Assembly: GCF_020034665.1 (NCBI RefSeq)
Contig: NZ_JAIQDI010000001.1
Location: 124,001-188,000 of the forward strand
DNA length: 64,000 nt
DNA from: Niabella beijingensis
Lineage (GTDB): Bacteria > Bacteroidota > Bacteroidia > Chitinophagales > Chitinophagaceae
Direction: 5' to 3'
Part shown: positions 44,351 through 53,591 of the stretch, one piece after another
Layout: each line of letters begins with the position of its first letter
Numbering within the stretch: position 1 is the stretch's first letter
The notes under the pieces: model-generated
What the model was told of the DNA's origin: nothing
Database searches by the model: none
The model's input: the letters and a program-made list of their open reading frames with translations, nothing else
Made by a program: the position numbers and the translations under genes

Positions 44351-46315
44351 TTATTTTAAAATAACCCCGGCCAGCGGAGGCAGGTTGAGGGTAATGCGGT
44401 AGCGTTTTGTGGCAACATCGATCAATTCAATCCGGATGTCCTTGTTAAATACATCTCCCGTACCGTCGTATGCTTTGCTGTCGGAGTTGAACAGTTCTTC
44501 CGTATATTCCTTACCTGTGCATTCCACCACCCAGTCGTAACGCACTTCGGGCGTCATATTCAGCAGCACCAGCAGGTCTTCTCCGGGGTGGAGACCTTTT
44601 CTCTTATAGGCCATAACACTTTCTGTACGGTGATCCAGATCCACCCATTCAAAGCCATCGTTTTTGAATTGACGGATGTGCATTGCCGGTTCGCTTACAA
44701 GTACCCCGTTCAGCGCCTTAAGACATTCCTGTACGCCTCTGTGACTGTTGTGCTGTAACAATGACCAGTCCAGCTCGGATTTATAATTCCATTCTGTTGT
44801 CTGTCCGAACTCCGATCCCATGAACAGCAGCTTGGCGCCGGGATGTGTCCACATATAGGTAAAGAACAATCGCAGGTTGGCAAACTTCTGCCAGAGATCG
44901 CCCGGCATTTTAAAGATCAGCGGGCTCTTACCATGTACTACTTCATCATGACTGATGGGCAGCATAAAGTTCTCATCATAGTAATACATCATACTGAATG
45001 TAAAATCATTCTGATGGTACCGGCGGTGTATCGGGTCCAGTTTGAAATAGTCCAGTGTATCATGCATCCAGCCCATCATCCATTTCATGCCAAAGCCCAG
45101 GCCCTCTTCAAAGGTCGGCCGCGACACGCCCGGCCAGTCCGTAGCTTCTTCTGCTATGGTCTGCACATCCGGGAAGTCGCGGTAAATGGTTTCGTTCAGG
45201 TGCCGGATAAATGTGATCGCTTCCAGGTTTCCGTCGCCGCCGAATTCATTAGGCTCCCACTCGCCTTCTTTCCGCGAATAATTGAGCTTAAGCATCGAGC
45301 TTACGGCATCCACCCGCAGCCCGTCGATATGGAACTGCTCCAGCCAGAAACGGGCGCTGCTGATCAGAAAGGACTTTACCTCTCCCCTTTTATAATTAAA
45401 GATATAAGAGTTCCAGTCCGGGTGATATCCCTTGCGCATATCTGCGTATTCATAGGTGTGTTCTCCGTCAAACAGGTACAAACCGTGCGCGTCATAAGGA
45501 AAATGAGAAGGCACCCAGTCCAGTATCACGCCGATACCCGCCTGATGAAAGGCGTCCACCAGACGCATGAATCCCTGAGGATCGCCAAAGCGTGAAGTGG
45601 GTGCAAAATAACCGGTGGTCTGGTAGCCCCAGCTGCCATCAAACGGATATTCCGTTACCGGCATCAGCTCCACGTGGGTAAACCCCATCTCTTTTACATA
45701 GGGCACCAGTCGCGCTGCCAGCTGGTCGTAAGAATTATAGGAATGTTCGTCCGAAGGGTCCGGTTGCTGCCAGCTTCCCAGGTGTACTTCATATACGCTC
45801 CAGGGGGCGTCCAGCGCATTTTTTTCTTTTCGCTCCTCCATCCACTTTTCGTCTCCCCAATCGTAACCCAGCTCCCAGGTAATGGAAGCAGTCATGGGAC
45901 GCAGTTCCCAGTAGTTGGCAAACGGATCTCCTTTTTCAGTTACCGCATTATGGGCTCCCGCAATATGATACTTGTATAATTCACCAAAACTCAAATCCGG
46001 AATAAACCCTTCCCATACCCCACTGTTATCCCACCGCGCTGTGAGCGGATGGGTCACTTTGCTCCAGTCATTAAAGTTCCCGGTTACGAATACGAACTGT
46101 GCATTGGGTGCCCACACGCAAAAATACATGCCCCATTGCCCCTGCACCTGCAGGGCATGGGATCCGAAGATTTCATATAATGAATAATGAGTACCGTTCT
46201 GAAAATTTGTTATATCAGTGTCGGTCAGCAGCGAATAATTCCAGACCGGTTTTGTAGTATCAATAAAATTCGCAGCTTCAAACCTTTCCTGGATTTTTTT
46301 TAGATCGATTGGCAT
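44351..46315 (-). CDS. glgB: 1,4-alpha-glucan branching enzyme GlgB
   Basis: 654 aa. An N-terminal CBM48 domain (about 40-145; YFCVWAPNAQFVFVTGNFNDW) is followed by the GH13 barrel: EVHLGSW (176-182), nucleophile D336 in DGLRVDAVSSML, acid/base E389 in TIAEEATDWPGVS and the SHDEVVHGKSPL histidine-aspartate motif. The C-terminal beta domain is present. It creates alpha-1,6 branches in glycogen. It is transcribed alone, 8 kb from glgC/glgA. Cytoplasmic: no signal peptide. Confidence 0.96.
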   Translation of the reverse strand: MPIDLKKIQERFEAANFIDTTKPVWNYSLLTDTDITNFQNGTHYSLYEIFGSHALQVQGQWGMYFCVWAPNAQFVFVTGNFNDWSKVTHPLTARWDNSGVWEGFIPDLSFGELYKYHIAGAHNAVTEKGDPFANYWELRPMTASITWELGYDWGDEKWMEERKEKNALDAPWSVYEVHLGSWQQPDPSDEHSYNSYDQLAARLVPYVKEMGFTHVELMPVTEYPFDGSWGYQTTGYFAPTSRFGDPQGFMRLVDAFHQAGIGVILDWVPSHFPYDAHGLYLFDGEHTYEYADMRKGYHPDWNSYIFNYKRGEVKSFLISSARFWLEQFHIDGLRVDAVSSMLKLNYSRKEGEWEPNEFGGDGNLEAITFIRHLNETIYRDFPDVQTIAEEATDWPGVSRPTFEEGLGFGMKWMMGWMHDTLDYFKLDPIHRRYHQNDFTFSMMYYYDENFMLPISHDEVVHGKSPLIFKMPGDLWQKFANLRLFFTYMWTHPGAKLLFMGSEFGQTTEWNYKSELDWSLLQHNSHRGVQECLKALNGVLVSEPAMHIRQFKNDGFEWVDLDHRTESVMAYKRKGLHPGEDLLVLLNMTPEVRYDWVVECTGKEYTEELFNSDSKAYDGTGDVFNKDIRIELIDVATKRYRITLNLPPLAGVILK

Positions 46316-46657
46316 ATGAACAGTTGTTCAGCAATGTACAACATTTTTTCAGGAAATCGCCCCGGCCTTTTGCCCCCCTTCGCATCTTTGATATCAGTTT
46401 TTTATATACTTTAACGTATTTTACAATCAGGCCGGTATCAGGTATTATGGAAAACCTTCATTTTTGCGTCATGAATTTTTCTACTGAAAAAAACCATAGC
46501 AGAAATGATGAGAAACCAACAGCGTTGCCGGATGAAATAAAATAACTACCGACTTAGTTTCATTACGTTTTTTTCGTAGATTTGCCGGATCGTGAACTGT
46601 AACAAAACAAGTCGGATAGCGACTACCATATAACAAACACTTTATCAAAACACGTCC
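46316..46657. other. Divergent promoter region of glgB and outer-membrane receptor
   Basis: 342 bp without a supported gene. A TAGATTTG -7 element for the plus-strand receptor lies at 46577-46584. No clear glgB promoter consensus and no palindrome were found. Confidence 0.45.
46577..46584 (+). promoter_or_regulatory. Putative -7 element of outer-membrane receptor gene
   Basis: TAGATTTG matches TAnnTTTG. The start point would be near 46591 with a 67-nt leader. The upstream GTTTC is a poor -33 and its spacing is short, so support is moderate. Confidence 0.4.
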
Positions 46658-49456
46658 ATGAGATCAAGAACTCTCGTTTTGCTTGCGCTGTTTCTTTGCT
46701 TCTTTCAGGCGGCAAAGGCCCAGTCGGGCGGCAGTATCAAAGGCCAGCTGACAGATACAACAGAACATAAAGATCTAAGCAATGCATTGATCACTGTAAT
46801 GAAAGCAGCGGATTCATCGCTGGCCGGCTTTATCCGGACGGGAAAAGATGGTATGTTCCAGATTCCCGGCCTGGATACAGGGAACTATGTGGTGATGATC
46901 ACCCATCCCTACTTTGCCGACCTTTTTGAAAATGCGACCATTAACGGAACTACACCCGTCGACCTGAAAACACTTTATATGCTCTCCAAGATCAAGCTGA
47001 TGGAGGAAGTGATTGTAAAGGGGAATAGGGCCATTTTTATGTCGGGGGATACCACAGTGTTCACTGCAGACAGTTTTAAGGTAGCGGAAGGGGCCAATGT
47101 GGAAGAGCTCCTGAAAAAGCTCCCGGGTTTCCAGGTAGACAAAGACGGGAAGATTACGGCGCTGGGAAAAAAGGTGGAACGAGTGTTGGTAGATGGAGAG
47201 GAATTCTTCGGTAGCGACCCTGGTATTGCCACTAAAAACCTGAGGGCCGATAATATAAAAGAAGTACAGGTATACGACGGAAAAAGCGACCAGGCAGCTT
47301 TTACGGGTATTGATGACGGGCAAAGCAAACAAACAATAAACCTGAAATTGAAGGAAGATAAGAAAAAAGGATACTTTGGAAAAATAGAGGTGGGAGGAGG
47401 CCTAAAGGACAGATCCGAAACGGGGGGACAAAATAAATTCAACAATTCGGTCATGCTGAATGCCTTTAAGGCGAAACGGAAGATTGCAGCCTATGGCATC
47501 ATGAGCAATACCGGTATGCTGAACCTGAGCTGGGACGACCAGGAAAAATATGGCGGTGACAATGACAACATGCAGGTATCGGATGACGGAAGTGTAATGA
47601 TGTACTTTGGCGGAGGCGGGTACAACCGGAGCGATGGTATTCCCACCAACTGGAATGCAGGCTTTCACTACAGTAACAAATTTGCGGCGGACCAGTACAG
47701 TCTTAACACAGGTTATAAATTTGTAAAGATCAATGCTCCCGCCTACATTCGCACCAACTCGCTTCAGTTTGCAAATGACTCTACCTGGCGTAGTAATTCC
47801 GTAAACAATAACTTCAGCTCCGACATGCGCCATCGCATGAACCTGATGGTGGAGGACAAGATCGACTCTATGAATACCGTCAGGATACGTGCCAACGGTA
47901 ATAAGGGTGTGCTCAAAACCGAAGGATCCTATATTACGGAGAATCTTACGGAAGACAACCGGTACATTACCAAAAGTGAGGCCCGGAATTCGGGAGAAAC
48001 TGATAATGGCAGCATTGATGCCAACGTGCTATGGACCCACAAATTCAAAAAACAATACCGCACCTTTTCAGCTACTGCCGGCATCAATTACAGCAACTCC
48101 GACAATACAGGATACCAGTATTCGAAGGCCGATTTTTACACCAGTCTTGGTCCGGAGCCCGATTCCACACTGACCATTGATCAGCAACGTACCAATAATA
48201 ATGAGACCAAATCTGTTAACGCACGTATTGCGTACACCGAACCCATTATAAAAGACTTTTATCTTGAGTTCAGTTATGCTTTTAGCAAAAGCAATTCCAC
48301 ACGAAAACGCGACAGTTACGACAAAGGTGTTTCAGGTGCATACGATCAGTTGAATGCAGATTTCAGCAATAATTTTGAGTTTAATAACACCAGCAATGCA
48401 CCAGGGGTGAATTTCAGGGTGAACAAGAAAAAATACAATTACTCTTTTGGCTCTACCGTCAACTTTAACCAGTATGTGCGGATCAACCATACCGACAATA
48501 GCAGTAGTCCGTACAGTTTCACCAACTACTATCCGAGAGCCAATTTCAATTATAAACTCAAACCTTCTGAAAATATCTATGGAGGTTATAACGGCAACGC
48601 CACCGCACCATCGCTCGACATGTTGCAGCCCATTATCGACAATACCCAGCAATTGAATCAGCGCATAGGTAATCCAGACCTGAAGCCCTCCTTCACACAT
48701 TCCTTTAACCTGGGATTCAGTTCGTGGAAAATGCTTACAGAGCGCAATATCTATCTTTATACCAACTACCGTACTACGCAGAATGCGTTTGTAAACCTGA
48801 ACGACTATACCAACCCTGTTCAGAAATACCAGACCGTGAATGCCAGCGGCGTCACCAATCTTTACGCCTACCTGGGTTACGGATTCAAATTAAAGAAGCC
48901 AGACATCCGTTTTAACATCAATCCAGGTTATAACGGCGGTAGAAGTATTGATTTTATAAAAGACAACAGCAACCCGGAAGCCGTTAAGAACATTACTACC
49001 CGCAATTCCTATGAGCTCAGCCTGGGCATTCAGAAATCGATCCAGGATCAAAAGTTCACTATCTGGGTGCGTCCACAGGCTGCTTATAACAATACCAGAG
49101 CCACAGTGAATACACGCGTAAATCAGAACTACTGGTCCTATGGAATCAATGGCGACATCGCTGCGAAGATCACCAAGGACTTTGAATTAAGGACGGATGT
49201 AGACGGAACCTACCGGCAGAAGACACCGGACTTCGCCAACAATGTAAATTTCACCATCTGGAACGCTTCAGCCGTTAAACGTTTTTATAAAAATGAATTT
49301 GAGCTATGGTTCCGGGTCAATGACATTCTGAATCAGAACACCGGCTTCAGCCGGTATGGTTTTACGGAAACCTACCGCACGGTTCTGAAACGATTTTATT
49401 TATTATCCTTTGTCTGGAATCTGAATAGCAATAAAGGCGCAGCTCCTGCAAAATAA
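46658..49456 (+). CDS. TonB-dependent receptor-like outer membrane beta-barrel protein
   Basis: 932 aa. Signal peptide (ends AAKAQS), a carboxypeptidase-like regulatory domain (about 28-105), a plug-like region with EVIVKGNRAIFMSGDTTVF and VLVDGEEFFGSDPGIATKNL, and a large barrel of the OMP_b-brl_3 type (many DxxNxxxxF strands, Asn/Tyr rich). It lacks SusC signatures and has no SusD partner. Together with the GLPGLI protein 12 bp downstream it forms a pair common in Bacteroidota; substrate and role are unknown (metal or peptide uptake has been suggested for similar proteins). Confidence 0.85.
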   Translation: MRSRTLVLLALFLCFFQAAKAQSGGSIKGQLTDTTEHKDLSNALITVMKAADSSLAGFIRTGKDGMFQIPGLDTGNYVVMITHPYFADLFENATINGTTPVDLKTLYMLSKIKLMEEVIVKGNRAIFMSGDTTVFTADSFKVAEGANVEELLKKLPGFQVDKDGKITALGKKVERVLVDGEEFFGSDPGIATKNLRADNIKEVQVYDGKSDQAAFTGIDDGQSKQTINLKLKEDKKKGYFGKIEVGGGLKDRSETGGQNKFNNSVMLNAFKAKRKIAAYGIMSNTGMLNLSWDDQEKYGGDNDNMQVSDDGSVMMYFGGGGYNRSDGIPTNWNAGFHYSNKFAADQYSLNTGYKFVKINAPAYIRTNSLQFANDSTWRSNSVNNNFSSDMRHRMNLMVEDKIDSMNTVRIRANGNKGVLKTEGSYITENLTEDNRYITKSEARNSGETDNGSIDANVLWTHKFKKQYRTFSATAGINYSNSDNTGYQYSKADFYTSLGPEPDSTLTIDQQRTNNNETKSVNARIAYTEPIIKDFYLEFSYAFSKSNSTRKRDSYDKGVSGAYDQLNADFSNNFEFNNTSNAPGVNFRVNKKKYNYSFGSTVNFNQYVRINHTDNSSSPYSFTNYYPRANFNYKLKPSENIYGGYNGNATAPSLDMLQPIIDNTQQLNQRIGNPDLKPSFTHSFNLGFSSWKMLTERNIYLYTNYRTTQNAFVNLNDYTNPVQKYQTVNASGVTNLYAYLGYGFKLKKPDIRFNINPGYNGGRSIDFIKDNSNPEAVKNITTRNSYELSLGIQKSIQDQKFTIWVRPQAAYNNTRATVNTRVNQNYWSYGINGDIAAKITKDFELRTDVDGTYRQKTPDFANNVNFTIWNASAVKRFYKNEFELWFRVNDILNQNTGFSRYGFTETYRTVLKRFYLLSFVWNLNSNKGAAPAK

Positions 49457-49468
49457 AATAACAGCAAC

Positions 49469-50215
49469 ATGAAATATCCCATTACATTGCTTCTGCTGAC
49501 ATTCATTTATGCAACGCTCCCGGGCCATGCACAAAAATTCATTAACAGCGGAACAGTTGAATATGAAGTCCGGATCAATATCAGAAAAGGACTGGAGGCC
49601 GAAGATGATATGTGGAGCCGCGCCCTAATGGATAAGATGCCTCAGTTTTCCGTAAATTACTATTCCTATGCTTTTAAAGACAATAAGGGTATATACAAAT
49701 TTGACCGTACCGGCGACCGCCAGAAAATAAGCAGCTGGATTACTGGAGTGGAAGAAGAGAATGTCTGGTACAACGACTATGCCACCAACAAGTACGCCAA
49801 CCTCATTACTATCGATAATTACAATATTGTGGAAGGCGATCTGAAAAAAATAAAGTGGAAGTTAAGTCCCTCTGAATCCACAGTGATCGCGGGATTTAAC
49901 TGTCGTAAAGCAAGTGCCATCCTCTTTGACAGCGTGTACATTTTTGCCTACTATACGGAAGAGATTCCCGTAACCGGAGGCCCCATGGGCGTGCACGGAT
50001 TACCCGGGCTGATCCTCGGTCTTACCGTACCCCGTCTCTATACCAGCTGGATCGCCACTTCATTGAAACTGGATGTATCCGCCCCTGTTGCCCCACCATC
50101 CAAAGGCAAAAAAGTCACGGATTCTTTTGTCATAAATGCATTAAAAGAATATGGCAAAAGATGGACCGGCGGCAACAAATACGCCAACACCCTGATATGG
50201 AGAACGTTTCTTTAG
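49469..50215 (+). CDS. GLPGLI family protein
   Basis: 248 aa, signal peptide ending PGHAQK. The family-defining motif is present as GVHGLPGLILGLTVP (about 172-186), preceded by AGFNCRKASAILFDSVYIFAYYTEEIP. These are secreted or periplasmic beta-rich proteins of unknown function, usually encoded beside a TonB-dependent receptor as here (12-bp gap). It is convergent with the GH13 gene, only 8 bp apart, so there is no room for a free-standing terminator. Confidence 0.88.
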   Translation: MKYPITLLLLTFIYATLPGHAQKFINSGTVEYEVRINIRKGLEAEDDMWSRALMDKMPQFSVNYYSYAFKDNKGIYKFDRTGDRQKISSWITGVEEENVWYNDYATNKYANLITIDNYNIVEGDLKKIKWKLSPSESTVIAGFNCRKASAILFDSVYIFAYYTEEIPVTGGPMGVHGLPGLILGLTVPRLYTSWIATSLKLDVSAPVAPPSKGKKVTDSFVINALKEYGKRWTGGNKYANTLIWRTFL

Positions 50216-50223
50216 CTCCTTCG

Positions 50224-52068
50224 CTATTGCAGCTCCAGCACCAGGTTCGACATCGGGTGTAAAGTAAGTGAATCACTAAAGACAATCGGGCTGCCATTAA
50301 CCACATCCCTTCCCTGTTTAAAACGGTGGAGCACTTCCCGGAACCTCGAAGTAGCAACCGTTGCCGGCTTACCGTTCGTATTCATGGCACACATTACCGT
50401 TTGCCGGTCATCGTACCGGAAATAAACATACACCCCATCATAAGGCGCAAACTGCAACAACCTCCCATGCGTAAGGGCAGAGGAGCGCTTCCTGAAATTG
50501 GCCAGGGTTTTAATATAATCGAATACCGCCGCTTCCTTTTCCGTGCGACCGGAAGCGATAAATTTATTTTGCGGATCACCGGGCCATCCACCCGGAAAAT
50601 CCAGACGTACATATCCGTCATTGGGCCAGGTGGTTCCCTTCATCAGCACCTCGCTGCCGTAATACATCTGCGGGATCCCCCTTCCCGTAAGCAGCCACGC
50701 AAAGGCCAGTTTGTACTTTGCCGTATCCTCATTTACCACGGAATAAAAGCGGGCCAGATCATGATTGTCCAGAAAGATCACCTGGCGCATGGGATCTTTA
50801 TACACAAAATCCTGCGCCAGCGTCGTGTACAGCTTGTTCACCCCCTCTGTCCATCCGAAGGGCTGCGTTACCGCCGGAATGATGCCGTAAAACAGGGTTT
50901 GAAAATCGGTGGTCGCCTGGAGGTTGCTTTTAAAAGGAATGGAATAATTGTTCTCACAAAAATAGCTTTGATTGGGCACACCATGTACCCAGGTTTCTCC
51001 AAAGATGCTGATGCGCGGATATTCATCATAGAGGGCCTGGTTACAGCGGTTCATGAACTGAAGATCGTTATAGGCATAGGTATCCACCCGCCATCCGTCG
51101 ATGCCAAACTCCTCCACGCTCCACAAGGCGTGCTGGATCAGGAAGGCCTGTACAAACGGATTCGACTGATCCCAGTCAGGCATAGATGGAACGAACCATC
51201 CGTCTTCCATAATTTTTTTATCAATACGGGCCGCATAGGGGTCAAACACCGCCTGGTCTTTATAATTGGTTTGTGTAAACCCCGGCCAGCGGTGAAACCA
51301 GCTGCTGTCCGGCTGATCCCGGAACAATACATGCTCCAGCCCGGTATGATTGTAAACGGCATCCTGGATCATCTTCAATCCTTTGGCATGTGCCGCATCG
51401 ATCAGCCTTTTATAAGCCGCAGCGCCGCCCAGCCGCGGATCGATCCGGTAATGATCGGTAAACGCATATCCATGCTCCGTACGGTTGGGCATATCATTTT
51501 CGATCACGGGGTTCAGCCAGACCGCGGTCACGCCTAAGTTTTTTAAATAATCCAGGTGGTTTTCCACACCCTTCAGATCACCGCCATGCCGCTCAAATAC
51601 GGAGTCGCGGTTCAGCGACTGGTCCCGCATTCCGCTTACGCGGTCATTGGAAGGGTCTCCGTTGCTGAACCGGTCGGGCATGATCAGGTAGATCAGGTCT
51701 GCAGAAGTGGCACCGTTCGCAAACGCCGTACCATTTCCCGCCCGGCGGTTGCTGATCGGCCAGTCTACCACCTCCTTTCCTATTGTGATCTTTGCTATCC
51801 CCGGCCGGGTATCCGGACCAATGACAAGATGCAATACCAGGTAATGCGGATTGTCAAACCGGGAGATCTTTTCCAGTTTCACACCAGGATATTGAACCGA
51901 TGCCGCTTGTGTTTTCAGGTTCTGGTCTGCCGCACGTACCAGCAGCTGAACCTTGTTCCATTTCATATTGATCCACCAGTTGGCAGGATAAAGGGCGACG
52001 GAAGCGGCCCCGGCATCCAGCCGGACAAGCATCAGTAATAAAATTGCTGCTAAAAAAGGTTTACGCAT
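50224..52068 (-). CDS. Periplasmic GH13 neopullulanase/cyclomaltodextrinase-like enzyme (SusA-like)
   Basis: 614 aa with signal peptide (hydrophobic 5-20, DAGAAS). An N-terminal Ig-like domain (about 22-108) is typical of cyclomaltodextrinases. The GH13 barrel has IYLIMPDRFSNGDPSND (126-142), HGGDLKG, DAVYNHTG, nucleophile D329 in GWRVDT, acid/base E358 in FGETW and D437 in FLDNHD. A C-terminal beta domain follows. It should split malto-oligosaccharides or pullulan in the periplasm. The stop codon of the MFS transporter gene is 12 bp upstream, so sugar release and uptake are co-expressed. Confidence 0.92.
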   Translation of the reverse strand: MRKPFLAAILLLMLVRLDAGAASVALYPANWWINMKWNKVQLLVRAADQNLKTQAASVQYPGVKLEKISRFDNPHYLVLHLVIGPDTRPGIAKITIGKEVVDWPISNRRAGNGTAFANGATSADLIYLIMPDRFSNGDPSNDRVSGMRDQSLNRDSVFERHGGDLKGVENHLDYLKNLGVTAVWLNPVIENDMPNRTEHGYAFTDHYRIDPRLGGAAAYKRLIDAAHAKGLKMIQDAVYNHTGLEHVLFRDQPDSSWFHRWPGFTQTNYKDQAVFDPYAARIDKKIMEDGWFVPSMPDWDQSNPFVQAFLIQHALWSVEEFGIDGWRVDTYAYNDLQFMNRCNQALYDEYPRISIFGETWVHGVPNQSYFCENNYSIPFKSNLQATTDFQTLFYGIIPAVTQPFGWTEGVNKLYTTLAQDFVYKDPMRQVIFLDNHDLARFYSVVNEDTAKYKLAFAWLLTGRGIPQMYYGSEVLMKGTTWPNDGYVRLDFPGGWPGDPQNKFIASGRTEKEAAVFDYIKTLANFRKRSSALTHGRLLQFAPYDGVYVYFRYDDRQTVMCAMNTNGKPATVATSRFREVLHRFKQGRDVVNGSPIVFSDSLTLHPMSNLVLELQ

Positions 52069-52080
52069 AGTGCAACAGTT

Positions 52081-53442
52081 TTAAATGGCGGTATTTTGAG
52101 GATCGCTGATACGGGTGCGCAGCACACTTATGGCTCCCAACACCATCAATACACCTCCAATCATAAGATAATAGATCGCCTGTTTTCCCATTAAATGGCT
52201 TACAACAGGACCTCCGATAATGCCATTTACGATCTGCGGGATCACAATAAAAAAATTGAAAATGCCCATATAGACCCCCATTTTATGCTGTGGAATGGTT
52301 TCAATAAGCATCGCGTAAGGCATTGCCAGGATACTGGCCCAGGCAAAACCGATCCCCACCATACTGATCCACAGATAACCGGTATTTTTTATAAAATATA
52401 ACAACAGCAACCCGATCCCGCCCGCCAGCAGCGCTACCGCATGGGTTTGTTTTTTTCCTATTTTTTTTGCCAGTGGTATCAGCAAAAATGCAAAAGGGAT
52501 GGCGAACAGGTTATAGAGGCCGAACAGGTTGCCCACAAAATCACCGGCCCTGTTAAAAGCTGCAGAATGGGTGTCATCCGGGCTTAAACCAAAATGGTGG
52601 GTGGCCACTGCACTGGTAGTGAATACCCACATGGTAAATAGCGCAAACCAGCTGAAGAATTGCACTTTTCCCAGCTGCCACATGGCCGGGGGAATGGTGG
52701 TCATATCCCTGAAAATATCCCGCCAGCGGGGTGGCGTTGCAGCAGCCCTGTCCTGACCCGCAAACTTTTTAAAAGTATCCGGATCATATTCCCGGGTTGT
52801 GAAAATGGTATAAAGGATCGTTATCAATAATATCAGGGCGCCTGCATAAAAAGAATAGATGACATTTTGGGGCACATACCCTTCAGGCGCCACATTGGAT
52901 ACGCCCATCTTTGTAAGTAATGAGGGCAATGTAGAGCCGATAACTGCGCCAATCCCTATCAGGATGGTCTGTACACTAAAGCCCAGGGTCCCCTGTTCCT
53001 TTGGCAGCATATCGCCTACCAGCGCCCGGAAGGGTTCCATGGATACATTGACCGATGCATCCATTAATGTGAGGAACAGCACGGCAAGCAGCAAAACATT
53101 AGCACCGATAAATGTGGTGACACTGGCCGCATTCGGCAGAAACACCAGCCCCAGGGCACAGAAAACGGCACCGATCAGGAAATAAGGTTTCCGTCTTCCC
53201 AGAACGGTCCAGGTATGATCCCCCAGGTGCCCGATAATGGGCTGTACGATCAATCCGGTTAGCGGCGCTACGAGCCAGAACCAGGACAACTGGTGCACAT
53301 CCGCCCCGAAATTGGCCAGTATGCGGCTGGCATTCCCGTTTTGTAAGCCAAAGGCCATCTGGATACCCAAAAAGCCCATGCTCATATTAATGATCTGCAC
53401 CAGGGATAATTTCGGCTTGGAAGCGGTTGATATTACAGACAT
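52081..53442 (-). CDS. MFS sugar transporter (GPH/SLC45-like, probable maltose or maltodextrin carrier)
   Basis: 453 aa, about 12 TM helices, no signal peptide. SLSLVQIINMSMGFLGIQMAFGLQNGNASRIL and LIVQPIIGHLGDHTWTVLGRRKPYFLIGA are typical of the sucrose/maltose group of MFS carriers. It is the first gene of an operon with the GH13 enzyme and probably imports maltose or glucose units across the inner membrane. A 25-bp palindrome overlapping the promoter (53465-53489) suggests dedicated control. Confidence 0.88.
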   Translation of the reverse strand: MSVISTASKPKLSLVQIINMSMGFLGIQMAFGLQNGNASRILANFGADVHQLSWFWLVAPLTGLIVQPIIGHLGDHTWTVLGRRKPYFLIGAVFCALGLVFLPNAASVTTFIGANVLLLAVLFLTLMDASVNVSMEPFRALVGDMLPKEQGTLGFSVQTILIGIGAVIGSTLPSLLTKMGVSNVAPEGYVPQNVIYSFYAGALILLITILYTIFTTREYDPDTFKKFAGQDRAAATPPRWRDIFRDMTTIPPAMWQLGKVQFFSWFALFTMWVFTTSAVATHHFGLSPDDTHSAAFNRAGDFVGNLFGLYNLFAIPFAFLLIPLAKKIGKKQTHAVALLAGGIGLLLLYFIKNTGYLWISMVGIGFAWASILAMPYAMLIETIPQHKMGVYMGIFNFFIVIPQIVNGIIGGPVVSHLMGKQAIYYLMIGGVLMVLGAISVLRTRISDPQNTAI

Positions 53443-53459
53443 AGCAAGCGTTTAAGCAG

Positions 53460-53467
53460 CAAATTTA
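53460..53467 (-). promoter_or_regulatory. -7 promoter element of the MFS-GH13 operon
   Basis: The minus strand reads TAAATTTG, matching TAnnTTTG. The start point would be near 53454, giving a very short leader of about 12 nt before the ATG at 53442. It overlaps the operator palindrome by three bases. Confidence 0.5.
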
Positions 53468-53489
53468 ATATGTATTTAATACACATTAA
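53465..53489. promoter_or_regulatory. 25-bp imperfect palindrome, operator of the MFS-GH13 operon
   Basis: Arms TTAATATGTATT (53465-53476) and AATACACATTAA (53478-53489) match in 11 of 12 positions around a single T. It covers the promoter spacer next to the -7 element, 22 bp upstream of the start codon, a classic repressor position. The binding protein is not known; no regulator gene adjoins. Confidence 0.55.
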
Positions 53490-53591
53490 AAATTATTTTC
53501 AAAAAAACTGGTCGTTCAACCAGTTTAGAGCATTTTATAGGATGGTAATGGTTGCAATTACTGGTTATGGGTTCCTGCCGCCGTTTTCCGT

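Noticed and set aside
50326..51537. Plus-strand open frame of 403 codons opposite the SusA-like GH13 gene
   Set aside because: Its translation has no signal, domain or sensible composition, while the opposite strand has all GH13 catalytic residues.
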